A DNA stretch of 42,335 nt, taken from contig JACRGB010000037.1 of NCBI GenBank assembly GCA_016212505.1, positions 1 through 42,335 on the forward strand, written 5' to 3'. The translations under genes were made by a program, and so were the position numbers. The DNA is from Microcaldota archaeon (GTDB lineage Archaea > Micrarchaeota > Micrarchaeia > Anstonellales > Bilamarchaeaceae). The notes beneath the pieces are model-generated. The model ran no database searches and had not been told where the DNA came from. It saw nothing but the letters and a program-made list of their open reading frames with translations. Shown piece after piece: positions 1 through 8,949 of this stretch (position 1 is its first letter; the number at the start of each line of letters is the position of its first letter).

Positions 1-93
1 AAGTTCTTCAGGACGGTTAGTGATGTTGATCTGAAGACTGTAAGAAAATATGTGCAAAATCAATCAGTACAAAAAACTCTTGTGAGTTTTTGA
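1..93 (+). CDS. tnpA: IS200/IS605-type TnpA (Y1 transposase), C-terminal fragment
   Basis: The window opens inside an open frame of 30 codons ending at TGA 91-93. The peptide includes FRTVSDVDLKTVRKYVQNQ, which resembles the C-terminal helix of single-stranded-DNA HUH transposases of the IS200 group (typical form: a V-x-x-V-x-x-x-T-V-x-x-Y-I-x-N-Q pattern). The catalytic HUH and Tyr residues lie left of the window, so activity cannot be judged. The terminal hairpin of the element starts at the stop codon, which fits an IS200 layout with little DNA between tnpA and the element end. The identification rests on about 20 residues. Confidence 0.65.
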   Translation, partial: KFFRTVSDVDLKTVRKYVQNQSVQKTLVSF

Positions 94-140
94 CATCCCA
101 AAAAAGGAAACCCCACCCTTTAGGGTGGGGAGGATGTCAT
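1..140 (+). mobile_element. Right part of an IS200/IS605-family element with terminal hairpin
   Basis: After the tnpA tail, a two-level inverted repeat is visible. Outer arms TGACATCC (91-98) and GGATGTCA (132-139) pair perfectly over 8 bp. Inside is CCCCACCC (111-118), loop TTTA, GGGTGGGG (123-130). Subterminal imperfect palindromes of this look are recognised by TnpA at IS200/IS605 ends. The exact cleavage site is not determined, so the end at 140 is approximate. The minus-strand small gene at 64-273 reads through the hairpin, so its last 20 or so codons are element DNA. Confidence 0.6.
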
Positions 141-273
141 CATCTCTTCCTTCGGGTGTTCTGAACAGTTTCCCTTCGCTTCCAAGTAAACCTGACCTAA
201 AAACACCTGTTGATCCTTGGTGCATTCCAATTCTTGATTCAGCATAACGATCGCTAAAACGAGTTCTTACCAT
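64..273 (-). CDS. Small protein of unknown function, 3' end formed by IS DNA
   Basis: This 69-codon frame starts at ATG 273, which has a GGAGGC ribosome-binding site at 281-286 and a TATA box ATTTATAAAT at 321-330. Both are well placed, so the start is better than the upstream ATG at 315. The first 45 or so residues (including RFSDRYAESRIGMHQGSTG) match nothing I recognise. The C-terminal part is encoded by the IS terminal hairpin, so the original gene was probably cut by the insertion, or the transcript is a non-coding RNA ending at the hairpin (TnpB-type guide RNAs end at such hairpins). Which of these holds cannot be decided here. Confidence 0.4.
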   Translation of the reverse strand: MVRTRFSDRYAESRIGMHQGSTGVFRSGLLGSEGKLFRTPEGRDDDILPTLKGGVSFFGMSKTHKSFLY

Positions 274-341
274 ATTTTTTGCCTCCATTTGATAATAGCA
301 AATGTACTGTGACAAAAAATATTTATAAATGGCTCGATAAT

Positions 342-2180
342 TCAGAAATAAGGTTTTAGTTTTGCTCCTGCTTTTGGATAAAGATGTGATACGCTTTCAA
401 AACCCATTTCCTTAAGTAGAGCCAAGGCTTCTCTGTCAGCTACCAAATTGCCACTTACTTTTGCTTTAATTAAATCCAGCCCGGCAAGCTGCAATGCTTC
501 ATTTGGAGAGATTTCACCATTAAAGACTCTACATTCAAGAGAATAATTTTCCCCAGTGGCCTTGGGAATTCCAAAAACCGTTACAAATGCAGCGGTACCA
601 ATGAAATAACTTTTCATATCCCCGTGTTCATCAAATTCCAGCCCCATATTCTTCAGGTGGGCTATTGTTTTGGCAACTTCGTCCTCTTCTGCTGTTGTAT
701 TTATTTTCATCCCGCCAACGCTTGCAGCTTTTTTACTTTTTATCAGTTCTCTTAGGTGCGTGTTATAAAACATTTCAAATGGGACAGAATGAGTTAGTTT
801 GTAATACAAATCAAATACTCTTAGTAATGTGCCGCTTGGGCATCCATAAAGCTGATCCATGGTTCCATCAGTTAATTTTGAAATTAGTATTTGTTCTGCT
901 TTTGTAACCTGCTGGGCCAAAGGCGTATCTGAATAGTCTGCTCTTTCTGCTACTTCTCCTGCAAACTTATCAAGCAAAGTTGCGCCTGCCAAAGCTAATT
1001 TTTCTCTAAACCTGCCATAATTTCTCCTGAATCTATCAGAGTAGCCAAATGCGTCCCCTGTTTCACTGATTAATGTTATGTGTGGCGGTTGTTGAACCCA
1101 GCCTAACCATTCGACCGGAATTCTTTCACGTATTAAAAATTCATATGTGACCCTTCTGACAATTGGCATTATTACCGAATTCTCATACATTATGCTGGTT
1201 AAGGGTTTAATCTTTACTTTCTCATCGCTTATTTCACCAGTAACGACTCCTTTGAAAAATCGGTTTCCTTGTTCCTTTTCTGCTTTTTGCTGCCCATTCA
1301 GCTTTCTTATTTCTATTACCCTTCCAACTGCATATTTTTCACTAATGTCACTTGCAAAATGTTCTGCAACCAGGGCAATTTCTGGTTTTACAGATAGTCC
1401 TTCGCCTTGTTCTTTTCCCTCTCCTTCTGTTGCGTGTGCTTTTTCAACAGGTTTTCCTGATAAAATAAGTGCAATTGCTTCCATAACTTTTTGTCTTATT
1501 GTTATGTAAAGCCGATAGGCATCGCTAAATTGCTGGTCTGCGAGTTCACTTAATTTTGGTGCTATTCCTTTTAATGCATCAAAAACCGCCAATCTGTTTC
1601 TTGGAGCTATGACCTTTCCTCCAAGCCATCCGTACTTCATATGGTCTTCAGTAACTGGCTGGACGTGCGCTGCAACTAAGCTTTCATGTATGAAGTGTGT
1701 AGCTGCTCTTCCTTCTTCTTCCCCGAGTTCTACGTCTTTCTCTCCAGCTATCAAAGACCTGATCTTTCCATTACCCGAAAGACTTTTCGGCCAACCGCTT
1801 TGAGGCTGAATTATTCCTTCTAAAAGTGCATACCTAAATGCCGTTGTAAGCTTTCCATCTTTTAATCTCCTAAATAAAATAGGCTGCGCAGCTGCATAGC
1901 GGCTACTTTTTGCCAAAGCTACTCCTATATTATCCAAAGTTGCTTCAGGTATTCCCTCTTTGGCAAATAGAATTTCCTCCCCTTTTGCTACATCTTCAAT
2001 TAGCTTTACTAGGTACTCACTACCAACTTTTACATAAACTTTTGATCTGGCATTAACTAATGAGACGCCATAAATAGTGTGGACCAGATAGGTACTTGAT
2101 TGAAACGGTTCTCTTGGAAAATTTGCGCGAGCTGAAGGTCCAGCATTAGTGCCAGCTCCGCTTCTAACCATTCTTTTCAT
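342..2180 (-). CDS. Uncharacterised 612-aa protein downstream of atpD
   Basis: I do not recognise this protein. It is soluble-looking, with no signal peptide or clear membrane segment. A charged Gly/Glu-rich stretch (about residues 245-262, with EGEGKEQGEG) may be a linker between two domains. The C-terminal part contains alpha-helical Ala/Leu/Lys-rich stretches. A TATA-like box at 2203-2213 on the minus strand lies about 27 nt before ATG 2180, so the gene appears to have its own promoter and a leaderless start, although it lies only 58 nt after atpD on the same strand. Nothing shows a link to the ATP synthase. Confidence 0.8.
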   Translation of the reverse strand: MKRMVRSGAGTNAGPSARANFPREPFQSSTYLVHTIYGVSLVNARSKVYVKVGSEYLVKLIEDVAKGEEILFAKEGIPEATLDNIGVALAKSSRYAAAQPILFRRLKDGKLTTAFRYALLEGIIQPQSGWPKSLSGNGKIRSLIAGEKDVELGEEEGRAATHFIHESLVAAHVQPVTEDHMKYGWLGGKVIAPRNRLAVFDALKGIAPKLSELADQQFSDAYRLYITIRQKVMEAIALILSGKPVEKAHATEGEGKEQGEGLSVKPEIALVAEHFASDISEKYAVGRVIEIRKLNGQQKAEKEQGNRFFKGVVTGEISDEKVKIKPLTSIMYENSVIMPIVRRVTYEFLIRERIPVEWLGWVQQPPHITLISETGDAFGYSDRFRRNYGRFREKLALAGATLLDKFAGEVAERADYSDTPLAQQVTKAEQILISKLTDGTMDQLYGCPSGTLLRVFDLYYKLTHSVPFEMFYNTHLRELIKSKKAASVGGMKINTTAEEDEVAKTIAHLKNMGLEFDEHGDMKSYFIGTAAFVTVFGIPKATGENYSLECRVFNGEISPNEALQLAGLDLIKAKVSGNLVADREALALLKEMGFESVSHLYPKAGAKLKPYF

Positions 2181-2202
2181 ATTTATTTAGATATGTCGCC
2201 CA

Positions 2203-2213
2203 ATTTATATTTT
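2203..2213 (-). promoter_or_regulatory. TATA box for the 612-aa protein gene
   Basis: The minus strand has an AT-rich TATA-like box centred near 2208, about 27 nt upstream of ATG 2180. That spacing predicts a leaderless transcript. Confidence 0.5.
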
Positions 2214-2238
2214 TATGTTTCGCACTTTTTATCTAACT

Positions 2239-2889
2239 TTAAGCAGAGCTTTTCTTTTCCTTTTCCAGTTTTCTCTTAATGCTCTTCAAACTGACAAAAC
2301 TGTCCCTTTCCATTTCATCTAACCTAAATGAAATCAGCTTCTTAGTATCTTCTAATTTTGGCATTACAACAAACTCAAGGGCATTAACCCTTCGCTTTGT
2401 TTTTTCGATTTCAATAATAAGTCTTTTGATTGCAGTTTCTGTTTCTGCTAATTTTACTGTCATATCCACTATTTCGTTAAAATCAGTAACTGCTGCATCG
2501 ATTTTAGCACTTGTTCCGGCTACTGAATAATTTGGAGAATTTAGAAAATCCTTTTTCTCCATTTTAGCATCAATTACCGGAATCTTCACGCCCATGACGT
2601 TTCGTACTTCAATATCAATTTCAACTTCTCGCCTAAGATCGAGCGCAACTTTTTCAAGCTCCTGAATGCTATGGTATGATTCTGCAATCCCGAGCGAGCG
2701 ATGACCCACCGCAACTTTCTTTGCAAGTTCCGAACGGAGATCTTGTGCCTTCTTTAGCATCTTAAAGAATTCAAGGATGAGTGCGTCCCGCTTCTGCTTA
2801 AGGAGCTTGTGGCCTTTTTTGGCAAGAGCTATTCTATCTTTTGTCTTGATTAGCTCCATTCTTGTTGGATTTACATCTGTTGCTGCCAT
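2239..2889 (-). CDS. atpD: A-type ATP synthase subunit D (central stalk)
   Basis: Subunit D is the coiled-coil rotor shaft that turns inside the A3B3 head and contacts F and C. The 216-residue product starts MAATDVNPTRMELIKTKDRI and continues with a GHKLLKQKRDALILEF helix, the standard N-terminal signature of V/A-type subunit D. The C-terminal half (NALEFVVMPKLEDTKKLISF) is the second long helix. Length is normal for the family. A GGAG site lies inside the last codons of the upstream gene and 7 nt separate the two genes, so they are probably translationally coupled. Unlike most archaeal operons, D is separated from B by two extra genes. Confidence 0.96.
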   Translation of the reverse strand: MAATDVNPTRMELIKTKDRIALAKKGHKLLKQKRDALILEFFKMLKKAQDLRSELAKKVAVGHRSLGIAESYHSIQELEKVALDLRREVEIDIEVRNVMGVKIPVIDAKMEKKDFLNSPNYSVAGTSAKIDAAVTDFNEIVDMTVKLAETETAIKRLIIEIEKTKRRVNALEFVVMPKLEDTKKLISFRLDEMERDSFVSLKSIKRKLEKEKKSSA

Positions 2890-2896
2890 ATGTGAT

Positions 2897-3628
2897 CTAC
2901 TCCAAAAGTTCTATTGCTCTTGTTACAAATCTTCCTAGTTCCTGATTATATGTGTGTTCTACAACTGCATTGGGAAGTGTAACTTGTTTAGTTCCATTTG
3001 GCTTAATCCCAATTCCCAAGAGTGAAAATGGAAGTCCAAGTTCTGCTGATAGGAGGACTTCCGCACTAATCTCCCCGTGGGTAATGTCTCCGGTCCATGT
3101 TGGTGAAGTTGGCTGATGATTGCCCTCTCCTTCCGAAGCGACTGCACAAAGAACAGCATCCGATTTAACCCCAATGCCCAATTCAGTACCAACTGCATGT
3201 AAGAGGGTATTCAGTCTTACACTAAACGGGCCCAAATTTTCAGTACGTCTTCTTGCACTTCCAGAACCAACTGCAAAGCCATCAAAAGATTCCAACTCTA
3301 AACCTAATCTCAGAAGATCTCTGCATACTATGAAGTCTCCTTCCTGGTAGCGACCATTGCTCAAAGTAACTGTTCCACTTGCCAAAATTGCAGCGGCATC
3401 TATTTGCCTTGCTAAAAATACCCTTGCATGCGCAGGAGAAAGTTTTGGAGTACTGACTTCTCCATCTCGTCTTATGGAGTACACTTCTCTTCCACCTATC
3501 CTGGTGCACATTGCTTCAAGTGAACCATATCTAGTGAGGACCTGCCGCCTTTCGGTTCTTTCACCCTGTAGGGTAGCAGCAAAGCCGTTGCCATCGATAA
3601 TTACTATCGGTTTTTTGAATCCAGCCAT
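2897..3628 (-). CDS. Divergent nucleoside phosphorylase (PNP/MTAP-like) in the ATP synthase operon
   Basis: The 243-residue product begins KPIVIIDGNGF, like the N-terminal strand and Gly loop of the PNP/MTA phosphorylase fold. YSIRRDGEVSTPKLSPAHAR parallels the family block 'RHG..H..pPh.inyrAN', and ASGTVTLSNGRYQEGDFIV parallels 'avGSl....~pGd.vi.D'. GDITHGEISAEVLLSAELGL parallels 'vGMs.~pEvvlArelgl'. Several usual catalytic positions differ (RDG for RHG), so the substrate and even activity are uncertain. It sits between a small membrane protein and atpD. Its start is preceded by GGTGA that overlaps the previous stop codon, so the gene belongs to the operon. Assignment is by motif recognition only. 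Confidence 0.6.
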   Translation of the reverse strand: MAGFKKPIVIIDGNGFAATLQGERTERRQVLTRYGSLEAMCTRIGGREVYSIRRDGEVSTPKLSPAHARVFLARQIDAAAILASGTVTLSNGRYQEGDFIVCRDLLRLGLELESFDGFAVGSGSARRRTENLGPFSVRLNTLLHAVGTELGIGVKSDAVLCAVASEGEGNHQPTSPTWTGDITHGEISAEVLLSAELGLPFSLLGIGIKPNGTKQVTLPNAVVEHTYNQELGRFVTRAIELLE

Positions 3629-3634
3629 GTCAGT

Positions 3635-4132
3635 TCACCGTCTCCAGTTTTGAGTTTTCATTTTCAAGCTTCTTTCTATTTCAATTAAAATATTTAACAA
3701 ATATAAAAATCCAGTTATTGCAAAAAATATTGCGCTTATAAGAATCCAATTATGGGAATCGGATAGATCTAAGAATTTAACTTTTACGGTTAAGGTCGTA
3801 ATAAATATTGTTAATGCAAATGCTAGGGCGTATGGTTTTTTTTGAAACATTTCCTCTTTTATAAATTTTATTGCCTGTTCCATTGCATCCCAATTTTCTT
3901 TCGTATTCCTAAGTACTGATGTCATTGGATAAAAATCAAATTTAATCACCCTTTTCATTCTTTCTGCAGAAGCTGCGGTGAGGATCATTTTTACCAATAA
4001 GTAAAATAGTATGGCCAAGAAACAAACAATGATGGCAACTGCAACGATACTGTATGCTGAAGTTTGCATTAGTAATAATAGACTTATGGCTGCCACTATT
4101 GAAACCACACACTTCAATATCTTATCGTTCAT
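3635..4132 (-). CDS. Small membrane protein with four predicted TM helices, in the ATP synthase operon
   Basis: I do not recognise the family. The product is about 165 residues from ATG 4132; a GTG three codons upstream is less likely. Two hydrophobic helices lie near the N-terminus (CVVSIVAAISLLLLMQ and VAIIVCFLAILFYLLVKMIL). They are followed by a polar helix-rich middle (SVLRNTKENWDAMEQAIKF) and two more helices (LAFALTIFITTLTV and WILISAIFFAITGFLYLLNI). It lies between atpB and the phosphorylase-like gene on the same strand, 65 nt after atpB with a hairpin array between. An accessory role near the membrane ATP synthase is possible but unsupported by sequence. Confidence 0.75.
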   Translation of the reverse strand: MNDKILKCVVSIVAAISLLLLMQTSAYSIVAVAIIVCFLAILFYLLVKMILTAASAERMKRVIKFDFYPMTSVLRNTKENWDAMEQAIKFIKEEMFQKKPYALAFALTIFITTLTVKVKFLDLSDSHNWILISAIFFAITGFLYLLNILIEIERSLKMKTQNWRR

Positions 4133-4181
4133 AGTTCCCACTTAAATCTTTTTTTGGTTTTTACCGTTTCTTTTTCATGTC

Positions 4182-4226
4182 CTTGAACGTTTTACGTTCA
4201 AGAGAGTCAAGAACGTTTCGTTCTTG
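4182..4226. repeat. Tandem hairpins overlapping the 3' end of atpB
   Basis: Two perfect hairpins lie side by side: CTTGAACGT-TTT-ACGTTCAAG (4182-4202) and CAAGAACG-TTT-CGTTCTTG (4208-4226). The second contains the last codons and the TGA stop of atpB, so the C-terminal residues RTKRS are encoded by it. The flanks AGTCAAGAA and TTCTTGCCATG recur, in reverse orientation, in the hairpin at 18259-18282. It may act in mRNA processing or termination between atpB and the next gene, or be an inserted palindromic element. Confidence 0.7.
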
Positions 4227-5586
4227 CCATGTATTTCTCAATGTGCTCCTTCTTTACTCTCTTTAATTCTGCTTCAGGAAGTATCGACATCAAATCCCAT
4301 GAAATTTCCAAAGACCGCTCAATCGTCCGGTCCTCATATTGGCCCTGCATAACGAATTTCTTTTCAAATTCATCAGCAAACTTAAGGTATTTCCGGTCAA
4401 CTTCAGAAAGTGCTTCTTCACCAACAACCGAACTCAAGCTTCGCAGATCGCGGCCGTTTGCATATGCTGCATATAATTGGTCTGAAGCACCTTTGTGATC
4501 TTCCCTAGTCTTGGTTCCACCAATACCTAAATTCATAAGTCGCGAAAGTGATGGCAATGGATCAACCGGTGGATAGATGTTCTTTCTGTGAAGGTCTCTG
4601 CTCAGGAGGATCTGGCCTTCAGTAATGTATCCGGTAAGATCTGCAATTGGATGTGTTTTATCATCACCAGGCATAGTAAGTACTGGAATTTGTGTAACTG
4701 AACCTTTGCTTCCCCGCACCCTTCCGGCTCGTTCGTATATGGTTGAAAGGTCCGTGTACATGTAACCTGGATAACCACGTCGACCTGGAACTTCCTGTCT
4801 TGCAGAAGAAATTTCACGAAGTGCCTCGCAATAATTGGTCATGTCCGTAATAAGTACAAGTACGTGCATTCCTTGTTCATAAGCAAGATATTCAGCAGTA
4901 GTTAATGCAAGCCGTGGCGTAATTATACGTTCAACTGATGGATCATCAGCCAGGTTAAGGAAAAGAACTGCGTTTTCGAGCGCGCCAGTCTTTTCAAAGT
5001 CCCTAATGAAGAAAGAAGATTCTTCATGAGTAATACCGACTGCTGCAAATACAACTGCAAATTTTTCTCCAGATCCTCTAACTTTTGCCTGCCTTGCAAT
5101 CTGCACAGCCAGTTGGTTGTGCGGAAGTCCTGCTCCGGAAAAGATCGGTAATTTCTGACCACGAACAAGAGTGTTCATACCATCAATAGTTGAAATTCCG
5201 GTTTGGATAAATTCGTTTGGCAATTCACGTGAATATGGATTAATTGGCAATCCGTTAATGTCGACTTTTTCCTTTGGGATGATCCGCGGGCCTTTATCGC
5301 GTGGTTCACCAAGGCCAGTAAATGCTCTACCTAGCATATCACTGCTAAGGCCAAGGCGCATGGTTTCACCAAGGAACCTTACTGTGGTCTGTCCGCTTGA
5401 AATTCCGGCTGTCGGACCAAACACCTGTACCACTGCAATTTTTTCACTAACATCAAGTACCTGGCCTTTTCTTCGCTCGCCATCTGGCAGCATAACTTCA
5501 ACGATTTCGTTGTAGCTTACGCCGCTGACATCCGAAACAAAAACTAGCGGACCCGAAATTTCCGTGATTGTCTTATATTCTTTCAT
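4207..5586 (-). CDS. atpB: A-type ATP synthase subunit B (regulatory, non-catalytic)
   Basis: Subunit B alternates with catalytic A in the A3B3 head and binds nucleotide without hydrolysing it. The product has the family blocks [40 protein letters not shown] (where a Walker A loop would be) and [23 protein letters not shown] 5586 is chosen because GGTGA lies 7 nt upstream; an ATG two codons earlier is too close. Length, about 459 residues, is normal. The last few residues come from a hairpin that contains the stop codon. The gene lies directly after atpA in the operon. Confidence 0.97.
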   Translation of the reverse strand: MKEYKTITEISGPLVFVSDVSGVSYNEIVEVMLPDGERRKGQVLDVSEKIAVVQVFGPTAGISSGQTTVRFLGETMRLGLSSDMLGRAFTGLGEPRDKGPRIIPKEKVDINGLPINPYSRELPNEFIQTGISTIDGMNTLVRGQKLPIFSGAGLPHNQLAVQIARQAKVRGSGEKFAVVFAAVGITHEESSFFIRDFEKTGALENAVLFLNLADDPSVERIITPRLALTTAEYLAYEQGMHVLVLITDMTNYCEALREISSARQEVPGRRGYPGYMYTDLSTIYERAGRVRGSKGSVTQIPVLTMPGDDKTHPIADLTGYITEGQILLSRDLHRKNIYPPVDPLPSLSRLMNLGIGGTKTREDHKGASDQLYAAYANGRDLRSLSSVVGEEALSEVDRKYLKFADEFEKKFVMQGQYEDRTIERSLEISWDLMSILPEAELKRVKKEHIEKYMARTKRS

Positions 5587-5657
5587 AATCATTTCACCTA
5601 AAGTATCATTTTTTTATCAATTTTCTTCATAATTTCTCATAATCATCTGCACTATGC

Positions 5658-7415
5658 TTATTGTTTTAACATCTCAAAGTTTCCATCCATCTCCTTTTGG
5701 AGTTTATCGAATTCTTCCATCTTTGCGATTTCCTTCATTCTTCCAATTGCTTTAACTGAAGGAATATCTGCAATCTTTTTGAGCTGAACTCCGCGCTCAA
5801 GATTGCTTGATGTCAAGTCCCAGAATTTCATGATGGATTTCAACATCATGTACTGTTTTTTGAAGCTGCACCTAGCATCAAGGTCAGAATATGCGTTTTG
5901 CTGCAAGTAATCTTCCCTTAGCATTTTTGTGACCAATAAAATGGCCTGCTCCTTTTCAGGCAAAGCATCTGGGCCAACCAGTTGCACGACTTCCTGTAAT
6001 TCTGCTTCTTTCTGGAGCATGATCATTGCGTCCTTTACCATTTTTGTAAAGTCAGTTGAAATATTTGTGCCCATCCATTCCTCAAGGCTTTCAGCATAAA
6101 GTGTGTAACTCTTTAGCCAGTTGATTGCCGGGAAGTGCCTTCTGTATGCCAATGATGCATCAAGTGCCAGGAAAACTTTTGTAACCCTGAGCGTGTTTTG
6201 CGAAACCGGTTCAGAAATATCACCCCCTGGGGGCGAAACTGCGCCAATAATTGTAACTGAACCATATCGCTCTTCTTTTTCACTGCACAAGCATCTGACC
6301 CTACCGGCTCTTTCGTAAAATTCAGCAAGCCTTCGTGCCAGATAAGCTGGATAACCTTCTTCACCAGGCATTTCTTCTAATCTGCCACCAATTTCACGCA
6401 TAGCTTCAGCCCATCTGGAAGTTGAATCAGCCATAAGTGCAACATCATAACCCATGTCTCTGAAATATTCTGCAATAGTAACTCCAGTGTAAACGCTTGC
6501 TTCACGCGCAGCCACTGGCATGTTTGAAGTATTGGCGATAAGTACTGTCCGCTGCATAAGCGGTTTTCCGGTATTGGGATCCTTAAGTTCAGGAAATTCC
6601 TTAAGAACTTCAGTCATTTCGTTTCCACGCTCGCCGCAACCAATGTAAACGACAATTTGCGTGTCGGAATATTTTGCAAGGCTCTGCTGGGTTACGGTTT
6701 TTCCTGACCCGAATGGACCTGGAATGCATGCAGTTCCTCCTTTAGCTATTGGAAAAAATGTATCTATTACTCTTTGTCCTGTAACTAATGGGATATTTGG
6801 AGGGAATTTTTCAATTACTGGTCTAGATTTTCTAACAAACCATCTTTGATACATTTTTACTCCGTATTTCTTTCCTTCATGGCTTATTCGCGCGACTTCC
6901 TCTTCCACAGTAAAATTACCTGATTTGATTGCTTCAACTTTTCCTTCATAAGGAGAAAGAATCCGATGTTCAATAAGATCGGTTTCCTGAACAGTACCAA
7001 TAATATCCCCTTTCTTTATTTTATCCCCTTTCTTTACTGTAGCCTTAAAATCCCATTTCTTCTTTCGGTCTAATGGTGGCGCTTCAATTCCTCTTTTAAT
7101 GAACACTCCGCCTGATTCCTTTTCTATTGTTTCGAGCGGCCTTTGGATACCATCGTAAATGTTCTGCAAAATACCTGGACCAAGTTCGACTGAAAGTGGT
7201 TCGCCAGTTGAAAATACTGGTTCTCCTGGTTTAAGGCCAGAAGTATCTTCATAAACCTGGATAATTGAAGTGGTTCCCACGATTCTTATAACTTCGCCGA
7301 GGATTTTCAAATCCCCAACCCGTGCAACATCATACAACCTTGCAGTTGGTAAATATGCTTCAACAACCGGACCGCTGATTCTTTTTATGTAACCTTCATC
7401 TTTTTTGTTTGCCAT
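5658..7415 (-). CDS. atpA: A-type ATP synthase catalytic subunit A
   Basis: This is the catalytic subunit making or hydrolysing ATP in the A1 head. The Walker A loop [11 protein letters not shown] lies near residue 235, the catalytic block [12 protein letters not shown] follows near 265, and [20 protein letters not shown] near 330. The non-homologous insertion typical of A/V-type A subunits (residues about 110-190, with [13 protein letters not shown]) is present. No intein interrupts the Walker region, a common intein site. ATG 7415 is chosen over GTG 7430 because GTGGAG lies just upstream of the ATG. Length is about 585 residues, normal for the family. Confidence 0.97.
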   Translation of the reverse strand: MANKKDEGYIKRISGPVVEAYLPTARLYDVARVGDLKILGEVIRIVGTTSIIQVYEDTSGLKPGEPVFSTGEPLSVELGPGILQNIYDGIQRPLETIEKESGGVFIKRGIEAPPLDRKKKWDFKATVKKGDKIKKGDIIGTVQETDLIEHRILSPYEGKVEAIKSGNFTVEEEVARISHEGKKYGVKMYQRWFVRKSRPVIEKFPPNIPLVTGQRVIDTFFPIAKGGTACIPGPFGSGKTVTQQSLAKYSDTQIVVYIGCGERGNEMTEVLKEFPELKDPNTGKPLMQRTVLIANTSNMPVAAREASVYTGVTIAEYFRDMGYDVALMADSTSRWAEAMREIGGRLEEMPGEEGYPAYLARRLAEFYERAGRVRCLCSEKEERYGSVTIIGAVSPPGGDISEPVSQNTLRVTKVFLALDASLAYRRHFPAINWLKSYTLYAESLEEWMGTNISTDFTKMVKDAMIMLQKEAELQEVVQLVGPDALPEKEQAILLVTKMLREDYLQQNAYSDLDARCSFKKQYMMLKSIMKFWDLTSSNLERGVQLKKIADIPSVKAIGRMKEIAKMEEFDKLQKEMDGNFEMLKQ

Positions 7416-7446
7416 ATATTTCAACTCCACAAGTGTTTAGTTTTTT

Positions 7447-7770
7447 TTACTTTTTCGCTGCCAGATCAAACCCAAGCGCTCTTTTGATGAGTTTTTTTAT
7501 CTCATCGCCCTCGGTGCTCGTTCCGCCTGAATCTGGCATCGGAACAATCACTGGATAAGCGATTGAATCAAGTTTTTTCTTTAATCTCCATTCGATATTC
7601 GCTAACATTTTTTCATTTACAATGATGATTCCAAATTCTGGTTTTGCAAGCGCTGATTCAAGCTCTTTTGCAAAGTTTTGCTCATTAACTGAAACTGAGT
7701 CGCTGAGCCCGGCTAGATTAAAGCCAGTAACAAGGGCCTCATCGCCTATTACCAATATTTTGGATTTCAT
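7447..7770 (-). CDS. atpF: A-type ATP synthase subunit F
   Basis: This is a small central-stalk subunit that binds D and modulates ATPase activity. The 107-residue product starts MKSKILVIGDEALVTGFNLAG, matching the Rossmann-like subunit F pattern 'iaviGd.e.v.GF.laG'. It has the later block EFGIIIVNEKMLANIEW (family: 'igiilit..ia..i...i'). The C-terminus IKKLIKRALGFDL resembles the family ending 'i..likraiG.d'. It sits between C and A, the usual order. Confidence 0.93.
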   Translation of the reverse strand: MKSKILVIGDEALVTGFNLAGLSDSVSVNEQNFAKELESALAKPEFGIIIVNEKMLANIEWRLKKKLDSIAYPVIVPMPDSGGTSTEGDEIKKLIKRALGFDLAAKK

Positions 7771-7851
7771 ACTGTTGTGACACCACTACCCGTTCATTAT
7801 CCGCTCATTATCTGCCGTACCATTATTTCCGTCATTACTTCTCTCATCACG
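7771..7851. other. atpC-atpF intergenic spacer with repeated CATTAT words
   Basis: The spacer is longer than others in the operon. It has imperfect tandem words on the plus strand (CGTTCATTATC, CGCTCATTATC, CGTACCATTATTTC) but no hairpin, promoter or reading frame that I can support. Confidence 0.35.
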
Positions 7852-8949
7852 CTATATTACTACTAACATTTCCTTGACATCATTTTCTGAAAGTGCAAAT
7901 TCTTTTCCTTTGCCGATTTTTCTGAGGTTGTTTACTTCCTCTTCCTTTAGCATCATGAACCCCACAATCACACCTACCGAAAGAATCGCCCGGTTGAATG
8001 CGCTTAATTTTTCGTGCGCTATTGCCTTTTCAAGTGCAATTTCCAATTCAGTTAGGTTCGCTCCTTCTTTAAGGGTAAAATTGCGGAATCTGGATTTTAT
8101 TATTGGGACAACTGCAGTCAGATCTTTGGTTTCTGCGAGTTTTGCAAGTATACTTTCTTTTATTGTTCCACCGACTATTAAACTGGACATTATTTTCTTG
8201 CGATCAGCATTTCTTTTCTTTAATCTTTCAATTATCATGATATTTTTGGAATCTATTTCTTTTTTCAAAATATTCCGTATGTGGTTAAGTTCCTTTCCGC
8301 CAGCCCTCTCAAGCTGTCGGTCCATCATATCATAGACTGATGAATCGATTACATTTTCCATACCGATAAACCCATCGGTGCTTGAGAGCGCTTTTTTGAA
8401 TTTTTCGCCTGCGCCTGCATTTCCACCACTCTGCTCCATGAGCTGCTTGCCGATTTCGGTCCTTTTCAGCTCCTTTCCAATACTGCCTTCATCTGCGCGC
8501 ATCAATTTTTTGAATTCATCCTCAGTTAGCGCGCCTACTTCAAATAGGTTCGGTTCGACTTCATCAAATGGCAATCCTAATTTCCTTGCATGCATTATGG
8601 TTTTTAAGTTTGATAAATCCCATCGCAATAGAAGTGCTTGCAACGCTTTTCTGTCTCCAGTTGGGGTTATTTTTAATATTTTTTTAGCTACCTTTACAAA
8701 GTTTCTGGATGCTGCAACATCAATAAGGCGAGAGCCGCTATTGTTTAGTGCAGCCGCGCTAAGTTCATTTTTGTAGCCTGTTTTCTGAAGCAGTTCTGCC
8801 ATTCCTTCAATTGATCCTACTCGGATGAGGTCGTTAAGACTGCTGCTGCTAAGCAAAAGGCCTTTCATTGCCTTTATTCTGGCATTAGCATAGCCGTAAA
8901 CAAGCGCTTTGCTATAAATCCGCGGAAACGGAAGTTTTGGCAGTCCCAT
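7852..8949 (-). CDS. atpC: A-type ATP synthase subunit C
   Basis: Subunit C (yeast Vma6/d homologue) couples the central stalk to the membrane rotor ring. The 365-residue product contains YGYANARIKAMKGLLLSSSS near the N-terminus, the common 'Y..aRvram...Ll' start of the family. WDLSNLKTIMHARKLG matches the conserved 'yDl.Nlk.ilrak..g' block. The C-terminus has the family block FNRAILSVGVIVGFMMLKEEEVNNLRKIGKGK. The gene overlaps atpE by one base (TAATG), so translation is coupled. Confidence 0.95.
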   Translation of the reverse strand: MGLPKLPFPRIYSKALVYGYANARIKAMKGLLLSSSSLNDLIRVGSIEGMAELLQKTGYKNELSAAALNNSGSRLIDVAASRNFVKVAKKILKITPTGDRKALQALLLRWDLSNLKTIMHARKLGLPFDEVEPNLFEVGALTEDEFKKLMRADEGSIGKELKRTEIGKQLMEQSGGNAGAGEKFKKALSSTDGFIGMENVIDSSVYDMMDRQLERAGGKELNHIRNILKKEIDSKNIMIIERLKKRNADRKKIMSSLIVGGTIKESILAKLAETKDLTAVVPIIKSRFRNFTLKEGANLTELEIALEKAIAHEKLSAFNRAILSVGVIVGFMMLKEEEVNNLRKIGKGKEFALSENDVKEMLVVI

